Source of the DNA: Bradyrhizobium tropiciagri
GTDB lineage: Bacteria; Pseudomonadota; Alphaproteobacteria; Rhizobiales; Xanthobacteraceae
Direction: 5' to 3'
Length of the DNA stretch: 64,000 nt
NCBI RefSeq assembly: GCF_018130505.1
Contig: NZ_JAFCKH010000005.1
Location: 1 to 64,000 of the forward strand
The notes under the pieces are model-generated. The model was given only the letters and a program-made list of their open reading frames with translations. It ran no database searches and was not told the DNA's origin. Positions 41,664-52,796 of this stretch are shown here, piece by piece; positions within the stretch are counted from its first letter, which is position 1, and each line of letters starts with the position of its first letter. The translations under genes and the position numbers were made by a program.

Positions 41664-42782
41664 ATGTGGTCGCGCATCACACTTCGCTCGTTTGTCTTCG
41701 CTCTCGCTGCCCTGCCGCTATCCGCCGGACTGTCCTCGGCCATCGCCAAGCCGACGGTGGAGGTCGCCTTCGTGCTCGACACCACCGGCTCGATGGGCGG
41801 ACTGATCGAGGGCGCCAAGCGCAAGATCTGGTCGATCGCCACCGCGATCGTCGATTCCAATCCCGACGCCGACATCCGCATGGGCCTCGTCGCCTATCGC
41901 GACATCGGCGACGAGTACGTGACCAAGAAGGTCGAGCTCACGCGCGACATCCAGGACCTCTACGCCAGCCTGCTGGAATTGAAGGCGCGCGGCGGCGGCG
42001 ACTGGCCGGAGAGCGTCAACGAGGCGCTTGATGTCGCCGTCAACAAGATGCAGTGGACCCACGGCCGCGACAGCACCCGCATCGTGTTCCTGGTCGGCGA
42101 TGCGCCGCCGCACATGGATTACGCACAGGACACCAAATATCCGGTCACGCTTGCGGTGGCCAAGCAGAAGGACATCATCGTCAACGCCGTGCTCGCCGGC
42201 GATGCGCGTGACACCGAACGGGTGTGGCACGACATCGCGCAGAACGGCAACGGCGAGTTCATCCCGATCCCGCAGGACGGCGGCCGGATCGTCACGATCG
42301 AGACGCCGTATGACGACGAGATCATCATCCTGCAGCGCGAGATCAACGGCACCGTGATTCCCTACGGCCCGCGGGCGCTGCAGAAGCACACCGAATCCAA
42401 GACGCAGCAATTGTCGCGCGTCGCCGCGGCCTCGCCGGCGAGCGCCTCGGAGATGGCGAGCTTCATCAACAAGCGCGCCAAGGCGACCTCGGAGGCGGTC
42501 ACGGGCGACGGCGATCTGGTGGCCGACATCGCCGCCGGCCGCAACGAGATGACGAAGGTGAAGGAAGAGGATCTGCCCGACAATCTGCGCGCCATGAAGC
42601 CCGAGGCACGCTCGGCCGAGATCGACAAGCAGATCGGCCAGCGCAAGGCGCTGAACGAGAAGCTCGCCGCCCTCGTCGCCAAGCGCGACAAATACGTCGC
42701 CGAGCATCGCAGCAAGGCGCCGAAGGCATCGTCCTTCGATCGCGTGGTCGAGGACACGCTGAAGGCGCAGATCAAGCGCTAG
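41664..42782 (+). CDS. Exported VWA-domain protein
   Basis: 372 residues. Signal peptide SFVFALAALPLSAGLSSAIA. The von Willebrand A fold begins with AFVLDTTGSMGG, a MIDAS-type DxTxS metal site, and continues through GLVAYRDIGDEY (second metal ligand) and RIVFLVGDAPPHMD. The C-terminal third is helical and Lys/Glu-rich, a coiled coil. Periplasmic protein-protein contact is likely, partner unknown. The ATG at 41664 has a GGAGGAG site. It is followed by a composite repeat. Confidence 0.83.
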   Translation: MWSRITLRSFVFALAALPLSAGLSSAIAKPTVEVAFVLDTTGSMGGLIEGAKRKIWSIATAIVDSNPDADIRMGLVAYRDIGDEYVTKKVELTRDIQDLYASLLELKARGGGDWPESVNEALDVAVNKMQWTHGRDSTRIVFLVGDAPPHMDYAQDTKYPVTLAVAKQKDIIVNAVLAGDARDTERVWHDIAQNGNGEFIPIPQDGGRIVTIETPYDDEIIILQREINGTVIPYGPRALQKHTESKTQQLSRVAAASPASASEMASFINKRAKATSEAVTGDGDLVADIAAGRNEMTKVKEEDLPDNLRAMKPEARSAEIDKQIGQRKALNEKLAALVAKRDKYVAEHRSKAPKASSFDRVVEDTLKAQIKR

Positions 42783-42798
42783 ACTGGCTTCGTGGGCT

Positions 42799-42948
42799 CC
42801 CTCGCCCCGCTCTTGCGGGGAGAGGGTTGGGGTGAGGGGCTGCTTCCGCAAAACGGTAGGCGACGGACACGCGGAGACTCCCCCTCACCCGGATCGCATT
42901 TCGCTACGCTCCATGCAATCCGATCTCTCCCCGCAAGCGGGGAGAGGC
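42799..42948. repeat. Composite intergenic repeat, copy 3
   Basis: CCTCGCCCCGCTCTTGCGGG, GAGGGTTGGGGTGAGGGG, CTCCCCCTCACCCGGATCGC and CTCCCCGCAAGCGGGGAG, in the order of copy 2. It fills most of the gap 42783-43069; the rest is the leader of the next gene. Confidence 0.82.
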
Positions 42949-43069
42949 GAAGATACTGCAGACCGAGAGGCGACCGCGGCTTGCGGCCGGCGCTCCCGAC
43001 AGGAACCCGCCGCCGCCTCGCCGCTTATCCCACCGCCGCCGGACTGGGCGGAGCGACGAGGGCTGCCTG

Positions 43070-44748
43070 GTGATCGACGACCTCTGGTACAAGAGCGGAG
43101 TGATCTATTGCCTCTCCGTCGGCACCTTCATGGATGCCAACGGCGACGGCATTGGTGATTTCAGGGGCCTGCTGCGGCGCCTCGACTATCTCAACGGACT
43201 CGGCATCACCACGATCTGGCTGATGCCGTTCCAGCCATCACCCGGCCGCGACAACGGCTACGATATCTCGGATTATTACGGCGTCGATCCGCGCTACGGC
43301 ACGCTGGGCGATTTCGTCGAGTTCACCCATGGCTGCCATCAGCGCGGCATGCGCGTGATCATCGATCTCGTCGTCAACCATACCTCGGACCAGCACGCCT
43401 GGTTTCAATCGGCACGCAGCGCGAAGGATTCGCCACATCGCGAGTGGTATGTCTGGGCCGACAAGCGGCCCGCCGGCGCCGACAAGGGCATGGTGTTTCC
43501 GGGCGTGCAGAAGACCACATGGTCGCGCGACAAGCAGGCCGGCGCCTGGTACTTCCATCGCTTCTACGATTTCCAGCCCGATCTCAACACGTCGAACCCG
43601 CATGTGCAGGCCGAGATCCTGAAGATCATGGGGTTCTGGATCCAGCTCGGCGTCTCCGGCTTCCGCATGGACGCGGTGCCCTTCGTGATCTCGACCAAGG
43701 GCGCCAAGGTTCGCAAGCCGGTCGAGCAATACGACATGCTGCGATCGTTTCGTGAGTTCCTGCAATGGCGCAAGGGCGACGCCATCATCCTTGCCGAAGC
43801 CAACGTGCTGCCCGAGACCGACATGGATTATTTCGGCCGCGACGGCGACCGCATGCAGATGATGTTCAATTTCCAGGTCAACCAGAACCTGTTCTACGCG
43901 CTGGCCTCCGGCGACTCGCGGCCGCTGGCGAAATCGCTCGCCGCCACCAAGCCGCGACCGGCGACGGCGCAATGGGGCTTGTTCCTGCGCAATCATGACG
44001 AGCTCGACCTCGGCCGGCTGACCAAGGCGCAGCGGGAGACCGTGTTCGAGGCATTCGGTCCGGACAAGAGCATGCAGCTCTACGACCGCGGCATCCGCCG
44101 GCGCCTCGCGCCGATGCTCGGCGGTGACCGGCGCCGGCTGGAGCTCGCCTACAGCCTGATGTGCACGCTACCCGGCACGCCCGTGATCCGGTACGGCGAC
44201 GAACTCGGCATGGGCGACGATCTCAATCTGCCCGAACGCAACTGCGCGCGCACGCCGATGCAATGGTCGACCGAGCCGCATGCCGGCTTCACCGAAAGCG
44301 ACCGTCCCTGCATGCCTGTCATCGACAAGGGGGCGTATGGCTTTGAGCACGTCAACGCCGCCAAGCAGCGGCGCGACCCGAACTCGCTGCTGAACTGGAC
44401 CGAGCGGATCATCCGCATGCGCAAGGAAGTCCCCGAGGTCGGCTGGGGCGACTTCAAGGTGATCACGGTCCGTGATCCGGCGATGCTGATCATCCGCTAC
44501 GACTGGCGCAACAACTCGGTGCTGTTCATCCATAACCTGGCCGAACAGCCGCGCGAGATCGCGTTCAGCGTCGGACTTCCCGACGAGGCCGGCAAGCTGC
44601 TGGTCAATCTGTTGACCGAAGACCACAGCCGCGCCGACGATCGCGGCCGCCACAAGCTCTTGATCGAAGGCTATGGCTACCGCTGGTACCGGGTCGGCGG
44701 GCTGGACTATCTGCTCAAGCGCAGCGACATCGACACCAAGACGCCGCG

Positions 44749-44761
<13 letters not shown>
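43070..44761 (+). CDS. GH13 alpha-amylase-family enzyme, trehalose synthase-like
   Basis: 563 residues. The GH13 conserved regions are VIIDLVVNHT, GVSGFRMDAVPF (nucleophile Asp), AIILAEANV (acid/base Glu) and LFLRNHDELD (third Asp). The start DLWYKSGVIYCLSVGTFMDANGDGIGD and RTPMQWSTEPHAGF resemble maltose alpha-D-glucosyltransferases (TreS-like). A GTG start at 43070 has GAGG 8 bp upstream. It overlaps the convergent alpha-glucosidase by 13 bp. Which of maltose isomerisation or hydrolysis it performs is uncertain. Confidence 0.8.
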
Positions 44762-46368
<1,607 letters not shown>

Positions 46369-46462
46369 CCCTCACCTCGCCGCCACGGCCCAACGCAGAA
46401 GGCCGGTAACCGGTTCATGGATGACGCATAATTAGGGACGGAAAAATGGCCGTCGTAGCCGC

Positions 46463-46548
46463 GTAGCCCGGATGCAGCGCAGCGCAATCCGGGGCCGCTC
46501 GACCCGCGGGCACGATTCCCGGATTTCGCTTCGCTGCATCCGGGCTAC
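46463..46548. repeat. GTAGCCCGGATG family repeat, copy 5
   Basis: Arms as in the other copies but with GCAGCGCAGCGC in the left arm. Between the alpha-glucosidase start and the RMD1 stop. Confidence 0.88.
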
Positions 46549-46559
46549 GGCAGTTCGTA

Positions 46560-47372
46560 TCAGTGCTTCGCCATGGCGAGCTGGTAGATCGTGATCAGCA
46601 CCTCGAACAGGATCAGGAAGACGATGATCAGCTCCAGGCGCAGCGAACGGCTGGTGTCGATGATGTCGGTCAGGACCTGCGCGGTCTCGGCGACGACCGC
46701 GAGCTTGCGGTTCAGCGATTCCGCACGCTCCTTCAATTCGTACTCGTCCTCGAGCCGGGCGTAGAGCCGCTCGAGATGCGGCTTGTCCCAGAGGATGTCG
46801 GGCTTCTCCGACACCTCGACCGGGCCGGACACGCGATGCCGCACCGACAGCGCGTTGCCGATGTGCTTGAGGATAGCGGTGCGGCCGCCGCGGAAACGGC
46901 CGCCCTTGGCGAGTTCGCGCGCGAACGGTTCGGTCGAGTCGAACACCGCCGCGACCTCGCGCTCGTGCCGCGCCAGCACCACGCTCTTGGCCAGGGCCTC
47001 GCCGACCAGGATCAGCCGATCCGGCGACAGGCTCTGCAGATAGATCGGGCCGCCGGGCGGGATCTGGTCGTCCTTCTCCGAGGCGAGCTCGATGATCGCG
47101 ATCTCCTCCTCGCGTCGGGAGAAGGTGCCGGTCATGCGCGACTGCAGGCTGCGCAGGAATTCATCCTCCTCCAGCGCGTTGAGGCCGATCAGCACCACGA
47201 CGCCGTAGCGGAACAGAACCGCCACACCATTGTCATTGACGCGGAATGCCAGCGGCGTCGTGGCCAAGACGTCGCCGCGCTCCAGGCCGGACGTGTTGAT
47301 GCGATCCGCGACGAAGAAGGCGCGGGCGGTGGTCCGGGGTCCGCCGAGCGGCGATTTGGAGGCCTGGGTCAT
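46560..47372 (-). CDS. RMD1-family (DUF155) membrane protein
   Basis: 270 residues. The core VLFRYGVVVLIGLNALEEDEFLRSL and the C-terminal LEDEYELKERAESLNRKL followed by a single membrane helix (RLELIIVFLILFEVLITIYQ) match the RMD1/DUF155 family. Yeast Rmd1-like proteins affect mitochondrial translation and meiosis; the bacterial role is not known. It is a C-tail-anchored cytoplasmic protein by topology. The 177 bp upstream hold no gene. Confidence 0.82.
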   Translation of the reverse strand: MTQASKSPLGGPRTTARAFFVADRINTSGLERGDVLATTPLAFRVNDNGVAVLFRYGVVVLIGLNALEEDEFLRSLQSRMTGTFSRREEEIAIIELASEKDDQIPPGGPIYLQSLSPDRLILVGEALAKSVVLARHEREVAAVFDSTEPFARELAKGGRFRGGRTAILKHIGNALSVRHRVSGPVEVSEKPDILWDKPHLERLYARLEDEYELKERAESLNRKLAVVAETAQVLTDIIDTSRSLRLELIIVFLILFEVLITIYQLAMAKH

Positions 47373-47549
47373 GGAGTTCCGGACGGCGAGGACCTAAATC
47401 ATGATCGCAAGCAACGGCATACCAAACCGGCTCGCGATCCTGTTCTGCTGACCGCGACCTTATCACGGTCCAAATGAGGATCACACGACGGGGGTAGACG
47501 CATTTCCAACCCGTGTTGACGGGACTTACCCAAAGCCTATGGTGCCCGC

Positions 47550-48218
47550 ATGGATGACAAAACCGAAACCAAACCGAAGGCCGGCGCGATCATCGTGCCG
47601 GTGACGCTGTTCGAGCAGAACTGCACCATCATCTGGCACGAGCCGACCAAGAAGGCCGTCGTCATCGATCCCGGCGGCGACGTGCCGAAGATCCAGGCCG
47701 CGATCAAGCAGACCGGCGTCACGGTGGAGAAGATCTGGCTGACCCACGGCCATATCGACCATGTCGGCGGCGCCGCCGATCTGCGCGACGCGCTGCAGGT
47801 CAAGATCGAGGGCCCGCATATCGCGGATAAATACCTGCTCGACAACGTGGTCTCGAGCGGCGAGCGCTTCGGCATGACCGGCGTGCGCAATTTCGGCCCC
47901 GACCGCTGGCTCGACGAGGGCGACCAGGTCTCGATCGGTGATCTCACCTTCGACATCCTGCATTGCCCCGGTCATTCACCGGGCAGCGTGGTGTTCTTCT
48001 GCAAGGAGCTGAAGTTCGCCCATGTCGGCGACGTCCTGTTCGCCGGCTCGGTCGGACGTACCGACTTGCCCGGCGGCAGTCATCCGACACTGATCCAGTC
48101 GATCAAGGAGAAGCTGCTGCCGCTCGGCGACGATGTCGGCTTCATCTGCGGCCACGGCGCGGGATCGAGCATCGGCCAGGAGCGGATGACGAACCCGTTC
48201 CTGACCGGCGAGATGTGA
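47550..48218 (+). CDS. Metallo-beta-lactamase-fold hydrolase (glyoxalase II-like)
   Basis: 222 residues. LTHGHIDHVGG is the HxHxDH zinc motif; further ligands are HCPGHSPGSV, GDVLFAGSVGRTD and ICGHGAG. The arrangement fits YcbL-type glyoxalase II homologues, which hydrolyse thioesters. The short N-terminal tail is Lys-rich. Ends in the shared hairpin at 48217. Confidence 0.9.
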   Translation: MDDKTETKPKAGAIIVPVTLFEQNCTIIWHEPTKKAVVIDPGGDVPKIQAAIKQTGVTVEKIWLTHGHIDHVGGAADLRDALQVKIEGPHIADKYLLDNVVSSGERFGMTGVRNFGPDRWLDEGDQVSIGDLTFDILHCPGHSPGSVVFFCKELKFAHVGDVLFAGSVGRTDLPGGSHPTLIQSIKEKLLPLGDDVGFICGHGAGSSIGQERMTNPFLTGEM

Positions 48219-48236
48219 TCGCGCTAGCGCGCGATC
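48217..48236. terminator. Hairpin between convergent genes
   Basis: GATCGCGC-TAGC-GCGCGATC is a perfect 20-bp palindrome starting within the stop codon of the hydrolase gene and ending 4 bp before the esterase stop. It can serve both strands; no T-run. Confidence 0.65.
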
Positions 48237-48240
48237 CTTA

Positions 48241-49440
48241 CTATTTCATCAGCCCAGCGGCCGTCAGTGCCCGCGTAATGACCCGGCGGACGTTGACCTG
48301 ATTGCGTGCCGCGGTCTGCGGCCGCTTGCTGTGGCGCCCAGCTGCGACAACGGTTTCGGGCTGCGGCGCCGGCACCGGGATCGTCATCGAGACCGTATCG
48401 GTCCCTTCGCGCGGCACGCCGGTCGGCGCGATCTGCGGCTGGCGCACCTGCCCGGTCAGCCCGAAGAATTCGGCGATGCGATACGACGACGAGATGCCGG
48501 CCTCGATCAGGAACGCGCCTTCGACGCCGTAACGCTCGTCATTGTCGGCGAGCCCGAGCGGCGTGCCATGCGCCATGTCGGCGATGCTGTAGGATTCGAC
48601 CAGCGTCTGGCCGTCGGCATTCCACCAGACCTCGCGGGCGTGGCCGTTGACGTCCGACTTCGACATCGCCGCGGCCGGCAGGCCGTGAAGATCGACCCAC
48701 TGCCGCACGATCGCATCGGCATTGCCGGGATGCACCGTGCGGTCGGCGCTGCCGTGCCACACCGAGATCTTCGGCCAGGCGCCGTTGTGCTTGGAAGCGT
48801 TGTTCTTGGAAGCGTTGCGCACGAGATCGCCGAGTTCGGGCGCGGACAACGCGCTGCCATGCATCATGGCATGCAGCGCCTCGCGCAGATTGGCGGCGAC
48901 GCCGAACGGAAGGCCGGCGATGATGGCACCGCTGGCAAACACATCAGGATAGGCCGCGAGCATGACTGATGTCATCGCGCCGCCGGCGGACAATCCGGTC
49001 ACATGGATGCGCCGCGGATCGATCTTGTGCGCAACGGCCATGTGGTTGATCATCTCTCTGATCGAGCAGGCTTCGCCCTGGCCGCGCGCGATGTCTTCCG
49101 GATTGAACCAGTTGAAGCAGGTGTTGCCGTTGTTGGCGGCCTGCTGCTCCGGCATCAGCAGCGCAAAACCGTAATGCGCCGCGAGCGTCGACCAGCCGGC
49201 GCCGAGATCGTAGGACGCCGCGGTCTGGCCGCAGCCATGCAGCACGACGACCAGCGCCGGCGACGGCGCGAGCTGCGCCGGCACGAACGAGAACATCTTC
49301 AGCGCGCCCGGATTTGAGCCGAACTCGACCGTCTCAACCAGCGGCGTCGGCGCAGCGCCCTGCGCATAGGCTCCCAGACCGCTGAACGCATTCAGCGTCG
49401 GGAGCCGGCGCAGAAAATCGACGTTGTTGACCAGAGACAA
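48241..49440 (-). CDS. PHB depolymerase-family (LpqC/feruloyl-type) esterase
   Basis: About 399 residues. VVVLHGCGQTAASYDLGAGW is the oxyanion-hole region, VTGLSAGGAMTSVMLA holds the catalytic Ser, and SVWHGSADRTVHP supplies Asp or His contacts; NADGQTLVESYSIADMAHGTP contains the catalytic His. This is the esterase/PHB depolymerase family with unclear natural substrate. No ATG is near; TTG at 49440 has AGGAG 6 bp upstream, another TTG lies at 49446. The Arg-rich C-terminal tail of 50 residues is extra. Confidence 0.82.
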   Translation of the reverse strand: MSLVNNVDFLRRLPTLNAFSGLGAYAQGAAPTPLVETVEFGSNPGALKMFSFVPAQLAPSPALVVVLHGCGQTAASYDLGAGWSTLAAHYGFALLMPEQQAANNGNTCFNWFNPEDIARGQGEACSIREMINHMAVAHKIDPRRIHVTGLSAGGAMTSVMLAAYPDVFASGAIIAGLPFGVAANLREALHAMMHGSALSAPELGDLVRNASKNNASKHNGAWPKISVWHGSADRTVHPGNADAIVRQWVDLHGLPAAAMSKSDVNGHAREVWWNADGQTLVESYSIADMAHGTPLGLADNDERYGVEGAFLIEAGISSSYRIAEFFGLTGQVRQPQIAPTGVPREGTDTVSMTIPVPAPQPETVVAAGRHSKRPQTAARNQVNVRRVITRALTAAGLMK

Positions 49441-49613
49441 CAGCAACTCCTGAAGGGGTGATGGGTCTTGTTGGATTTACCCGAACAGATAGTTGCTGCA
49501 CTGCAAAATGGAAAGGCCGTATGCTGTCGTTCCCCCGGAAACGTGAGAATCGGCGTTAATGCGTGATCATCTCGTTGTTTAAGCAACGAATATTTCCGAC
49601 AAGCGGCCGCATA

Positions 49614-51062
49614 TCATGCAGCGGCCCGGCGCATCCATGACAGAAATGCGGCGCAAATCGTGATCGACAGCACAAACAATGCGCATGCTGCGAACAGCGC
49701 CATGCGTGCCGACATCGCGGTCTCGACGGCGAAGAACACGGCGCCGATCGCGGCGACACCCGCGGCGTTGCCGATCTGTGTCGTCGTGCCGTACATGCCG
49801 GAACCGGCGCCGGCGCTCGCGGGCTTCACGCTCGACAGCACCGCGCTCGACAGCGGCGCCATCACCAGTCCCTGACCGTAACCGAAGACCATCAGCACGA
49901 GCGCGAGCAGCAGCGCCGACGGTGTCGTGACCGTTTCGACGGTCGCGACCAGCACGGCGAGACCTGCGATCTGCAGCGCGCAGCCCTCGATCAGCACCAG
50001 CGTGCCGCGATGCTTCGCCCGCGCAGCGCTGTGACGCGATGCGATCACGAATGTCAGCGCCAGCGGCACGAACACCAGCCCGGCCTGCAGCGGCGGGATC
50101 TGCAGGCCCTTCTGCATGAACATGGTCATGATCAGGTAGAACGACAGGTTGGCGAAGAAGAAGAAGAACACAGCGACCAACCCGCGCATGAAGGCCGCAT
50201 CCGACAGCAGCGACAACTCGATCAACGGCATGCCGCCGCGCCTTGCGACGGCGCGCTCGAGCCGCACGAACGCCACGATGACGGCGACGCCTGACGCCAT
50301 CACCAGCCACACCCAGGCCGACCAGTGCACATCATGGCCGAACAGCAACGGCCCGATCAGGCAGAGCAGCCCGATGAACAGCACGATCGCGCCGGGAATA
50401 TCCAGCCGTGTGCCGGCGCGGCGCGGCACCGTCGGCATGATCCTCAGCGCGGCCGCGATTATGATGACGCCGAACGGCACGTTGACGAAGAACACCGCGC
50501 GCCAGCCGAGGCCGGCGAGATCGAGCGTCACCAGCACGCCGCCGAGCATGAATCCCGCCGCACCGGCAAGCCCCAGCACGATGCCGTAGATGGCGAACGC
50601 CCGCGCACGGGCCGCGTCGGAGAACAACAGATGCAGCGTCGCCAGCACCTGCGGCACCATCAGCGCCGCGGTCGCGCCCTGCGCCAGCCGCGCCAGGATC
50701 AGCTCGGGGCCGGATTGCGCAAGGCCGCACCACAGCGAGGTGATCGAGAAGCCCGCGACACCCGCGATGAACACGCTCCGTGTGCCATGGATATCGCCGA
50801 GCCGGCCGCCGGTGACCACCAGCGTGGCATAGGCGATCAGATAGATCGCGATCACGGCCTCGATCTGCGCCGCGCTCGCCCGCAGCTCCACGGCAATGGT
50901 CGGGATCGCGACATTGACGATGAAGGCATCGACGCCGAACATGAACTGCGCGGCGACGACGGTCGCCAGCACCCACCAGCGGCGGGATGACTCGACCACC
51001 GGGGTCGAAACGATCTGATGCATGCGCAGCGATCCTGCCTGAATTTCCATGGCCGCCATCAT
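49614..51062 (-). CDS. MFS drug/metabolite exporter (DHA2 type)
   Basis: About 482 residues, 14 helices. GGRLGDIHGTRSVF is the MFS loop 2-3 motif and GLVMAPLSSAVLSSV is found in DHA2 exporters; there is a VNVAIPTIAVEL in helix 1. It would use the proton gradient to expel drugs or metabolites. The ATG nearest the first helix could be any of 51062, 51050 or 51023. No regulator is adjacent. Confidence 0.88.
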   Translation of the reverse strand: MMAAMEIQAGSLRMHQIVSTPVVESSRRWWVLATVVAAQFMFGVDAFIVNVAIPTIAVELRASAAQIEAVIAIYLIAYATLVVTGGRLGDIHGTRSVFIAGVAGFSITSLWCGLAQSGPELILARLAQGATAALMVPQVLATLHLLFSDAARARAFAIYGIVLGLAGAAGFMLGGVLVTLDLAGLGWRAVFFVNVPFGVIIIAAALRIMPTVPRRAGTRLDIPGAIVLFIGLLCLIGPLLFGHDVHWSAWVWLVMASGVAVIVAFVRLERAVARRGGMPLIELSLLSDAAFMRGLVAVFFFFFANLSFYLIMTMFMQKGLQIPPLQAGLVFVPLALTFVIASRHSAARAKHRGTLVLIEGCALQIAGLAVLVATVETVTTPSALLLALVLMVFGYGQGLVMAPLSSAVLSSVKPASAGAGSGMYGTTTQIGNAAGVAAIGAVFFAVETAMSARMALFAACALFVLSITICAAFLSWMRRAAA

Positions 51063-51315
51063 CGCCAGATTCCCGTCATCACCTCGATTACCTCGGACGT
51101 AAGCGCGCGCTCACGGCTCCGTCATCCGAACCCATCCGCCCACGCGACCCGCGCGCACCGCGCGACTTGCGTTGACGCGCTGGGAAACATTCCGGAGGGC
51201 GGCAATCGCCGCCGATTTGCGCAACAACCATGCGGGCGCCGCAATTGCCTTGCCCCGGTCCACCCCGTAGGTTGGCGACAAGCCCCCAATAACGATAATC
51301 CGGAGAGAACGACCT

Positions 51316-52557
51316 ATGGCGCGCCTCAAGTTCGGAGCCTTCCTCGCCCCGCATCACCCGATCGGCGAGCATCCGATGCTGCAATTCCGCCGCGACCTCG
51401 ATTTCGTCGAGCAGCTCGACGACCTCGGTTACGACGAGTTCTGGTGCGGCGAGCATCACTCTTCGGGCTGGGAGACGATCGCCTCGCCGGAAATGTTCCT
51501 GGCTGCCGCCGGCGAGCGCACCAAGCGCATCAAGCTCGGCACCGGCGTGGTCTCGCTGCCCTATCACCACCCCTTCAACGTCGCCCAGCGCATGGTGCAG
51601 CTCGACCACATGACCGGCGGCCGCGCCATCTTCGGCTCCGGCCCGGGCGCGCTGGCCTCCGATGCGCACACGCTCGGCATCGACCCGATGACCCAGCGCG
51701 ACCGCCAGGACGAGGCGATCGCGGTGATCCGCCGCCTGTTCAACGGCGAGCGCGTCACGGTGAAGAGCGACTGGTTCGAGATGCACGACGCCGCGCTGCA
51801 GATCCTGCCGCTGCAGGAGGAGATGCCGTTCGTCGTCGCCTCGCAGATCTCGCCCTCGGGCATGACGCTGGCCGGCAAATACGGCATCGGCATCATCTCG
51901 CTCGGCTCGATGTCGACCCAGGGCCTGATGGCGCTGCCGCAGCAATGGCAGTTCGCCGAGGACGCGGCGAAGAAGGCCGGCACCACGGTGAGCCGCGCCA
52001 ACTGGCGCGTGCTGCTGTCCTGGCACATCGCCGAGACCCGCGAGCAGGCGCGGCGTGAGGCCGGCGCCGGCCTGATGCGCTGGCACAACGAATATAATGT
52101 CGGCACCCTGATGCGGCCGGGCCTGAGCCCGTTCTCCTCGCCCGACGAAGCCGTCGACAAGACCGCGTTCGTCGAGGGCGCGGCCTCGACCATCGGCACG
52201 CCGGACGATCTCGTGAAGATGATCAAGAACCTCGTACAGGTGTCCGGCGGCGTCGGCACCATCGTCGGCTTCGCGCACGATTGGGCCAATCCGGAAAACA
52301 CCCGCCGCAGCTGGGACCTGGTGGCCCGCTACGTGATCCCGGAGATCAACGGCTATATCGACGGCCTGCGCAAGTCGCGCCAGTTCCTGGTCGACAACCG
52401 CGCAGTGTTCGAGCGCGCAGGCCAAGCCGTGATGGCCAAGATCATGGAAAACGACAAGGCCGCCGCCGCGCTCCAGCAGACCGGCCCGGGCCGCGTCGCC
52501 ATCCCCGCCGTCAACGCGCCGGACCTGCAAAAGGCCGCGGCGAAGCAAAAGGCGTAA
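51316..52557 (+). CDS. Luciferase-like (LLM) flavin-dependent monooxygenase
   Basis: 413 residues. FGAFLAPHHPIGEHPMLQFR, FVEQLDDLGYDEFWCGEHHS and GTGVVSLPYHHPFNVAQRM are typical of LLM class enzymes of the limonene monooxygenase type, using reduced flavin and oxygen. The ATG has GGAGAG 8 bp upstream. No flavin reductase gene is adjacent. The Lys/Ala-rich tail is unremarkable. Substrate unknown. Confidence 0.87.
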   Translation: MARLKFGAFLAPHHPIGEHPMLQFRRDLDFVEQLDDLGYDEFWCGEHHSSGWETIASPEMFLAAAGERTKRIKLGTGVVSLPYHHPFNVAQRMVQLDHMTGGRAIFGSGPGALASDAHTLGIDPMTQRDRQDEAIAVIRRLFNGERVTVKSDWFEMHDAALQILPLQEEMPFVVASQISPSGMTLAGKYGIGIISLGSMSTQGLMALPQQWQFAEDAAKKAGTTVSRANWRVLLSWHIAETREQARREAGAGLMRWHNEYNVGTLMRPGLSPFSSPDEAVDKTAFVEGAASTIGTPDDLVKMIKNLVQVSGGVGTIVGFAHDWANPENTRRSWDLVARYVIPEINGYIDGLRKSRQFLVDNRAVFERAGQAVMAKIMENDKAAAALQQTGPGRVAIPAVNAPDLQKAAAKQKA

Positions 52558-52577
52558 GGCGGAGCTCGCACCGCATC

Positions 52578-52615
52578 CTCAGTGTCGTCCCTGCGAAAGC
52601 AGGGACGACACTGAG
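52578..52615 (+). terminator. Perfect 17-bp hairpin with GAAA loop after the LLM gene
   Basis: CTCAGTGTCGTCCCTGC pairs fully with its complement across a GAAA tetraloop, 20 bp after the stop. The core GTCGTCCC is shared with the repeat at 16977-17097, so it may be a repeat that doubles as a transcript end. A weak TGTGTT follows. Confidence 0.75.
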
Positions 52616-52649
52616 TGTGTTGCGCGATGGCCAGCCAAACAACGTGGCG

Positions 52650-52752
52650 TCATCACCCGGCTTGACCGGGTGATCCAGTATTCCAGAGGCGGCGGTTATT
52701 GAACCGAGAAGCCGCGGCGTACTGGATCGCCCGGTCGAGCCGGGCGATGACA
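52650..52752. repeat. Inverted repeat, GTCATC(A/G)CCCGG family, copy 2
   Basis: Arms GTCATCACCCGGCTTGACCG and its near-complement, with the inner GATCCAGTATTCCAGA/GCGTACTGGATC stem as in 34513-34634. Confidence 0.88.
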
Positions 52753-52796
52753 GCGGTGGGTGGGGGCGCCATCAAGCACGGCTCCGGCAAGGGCAC

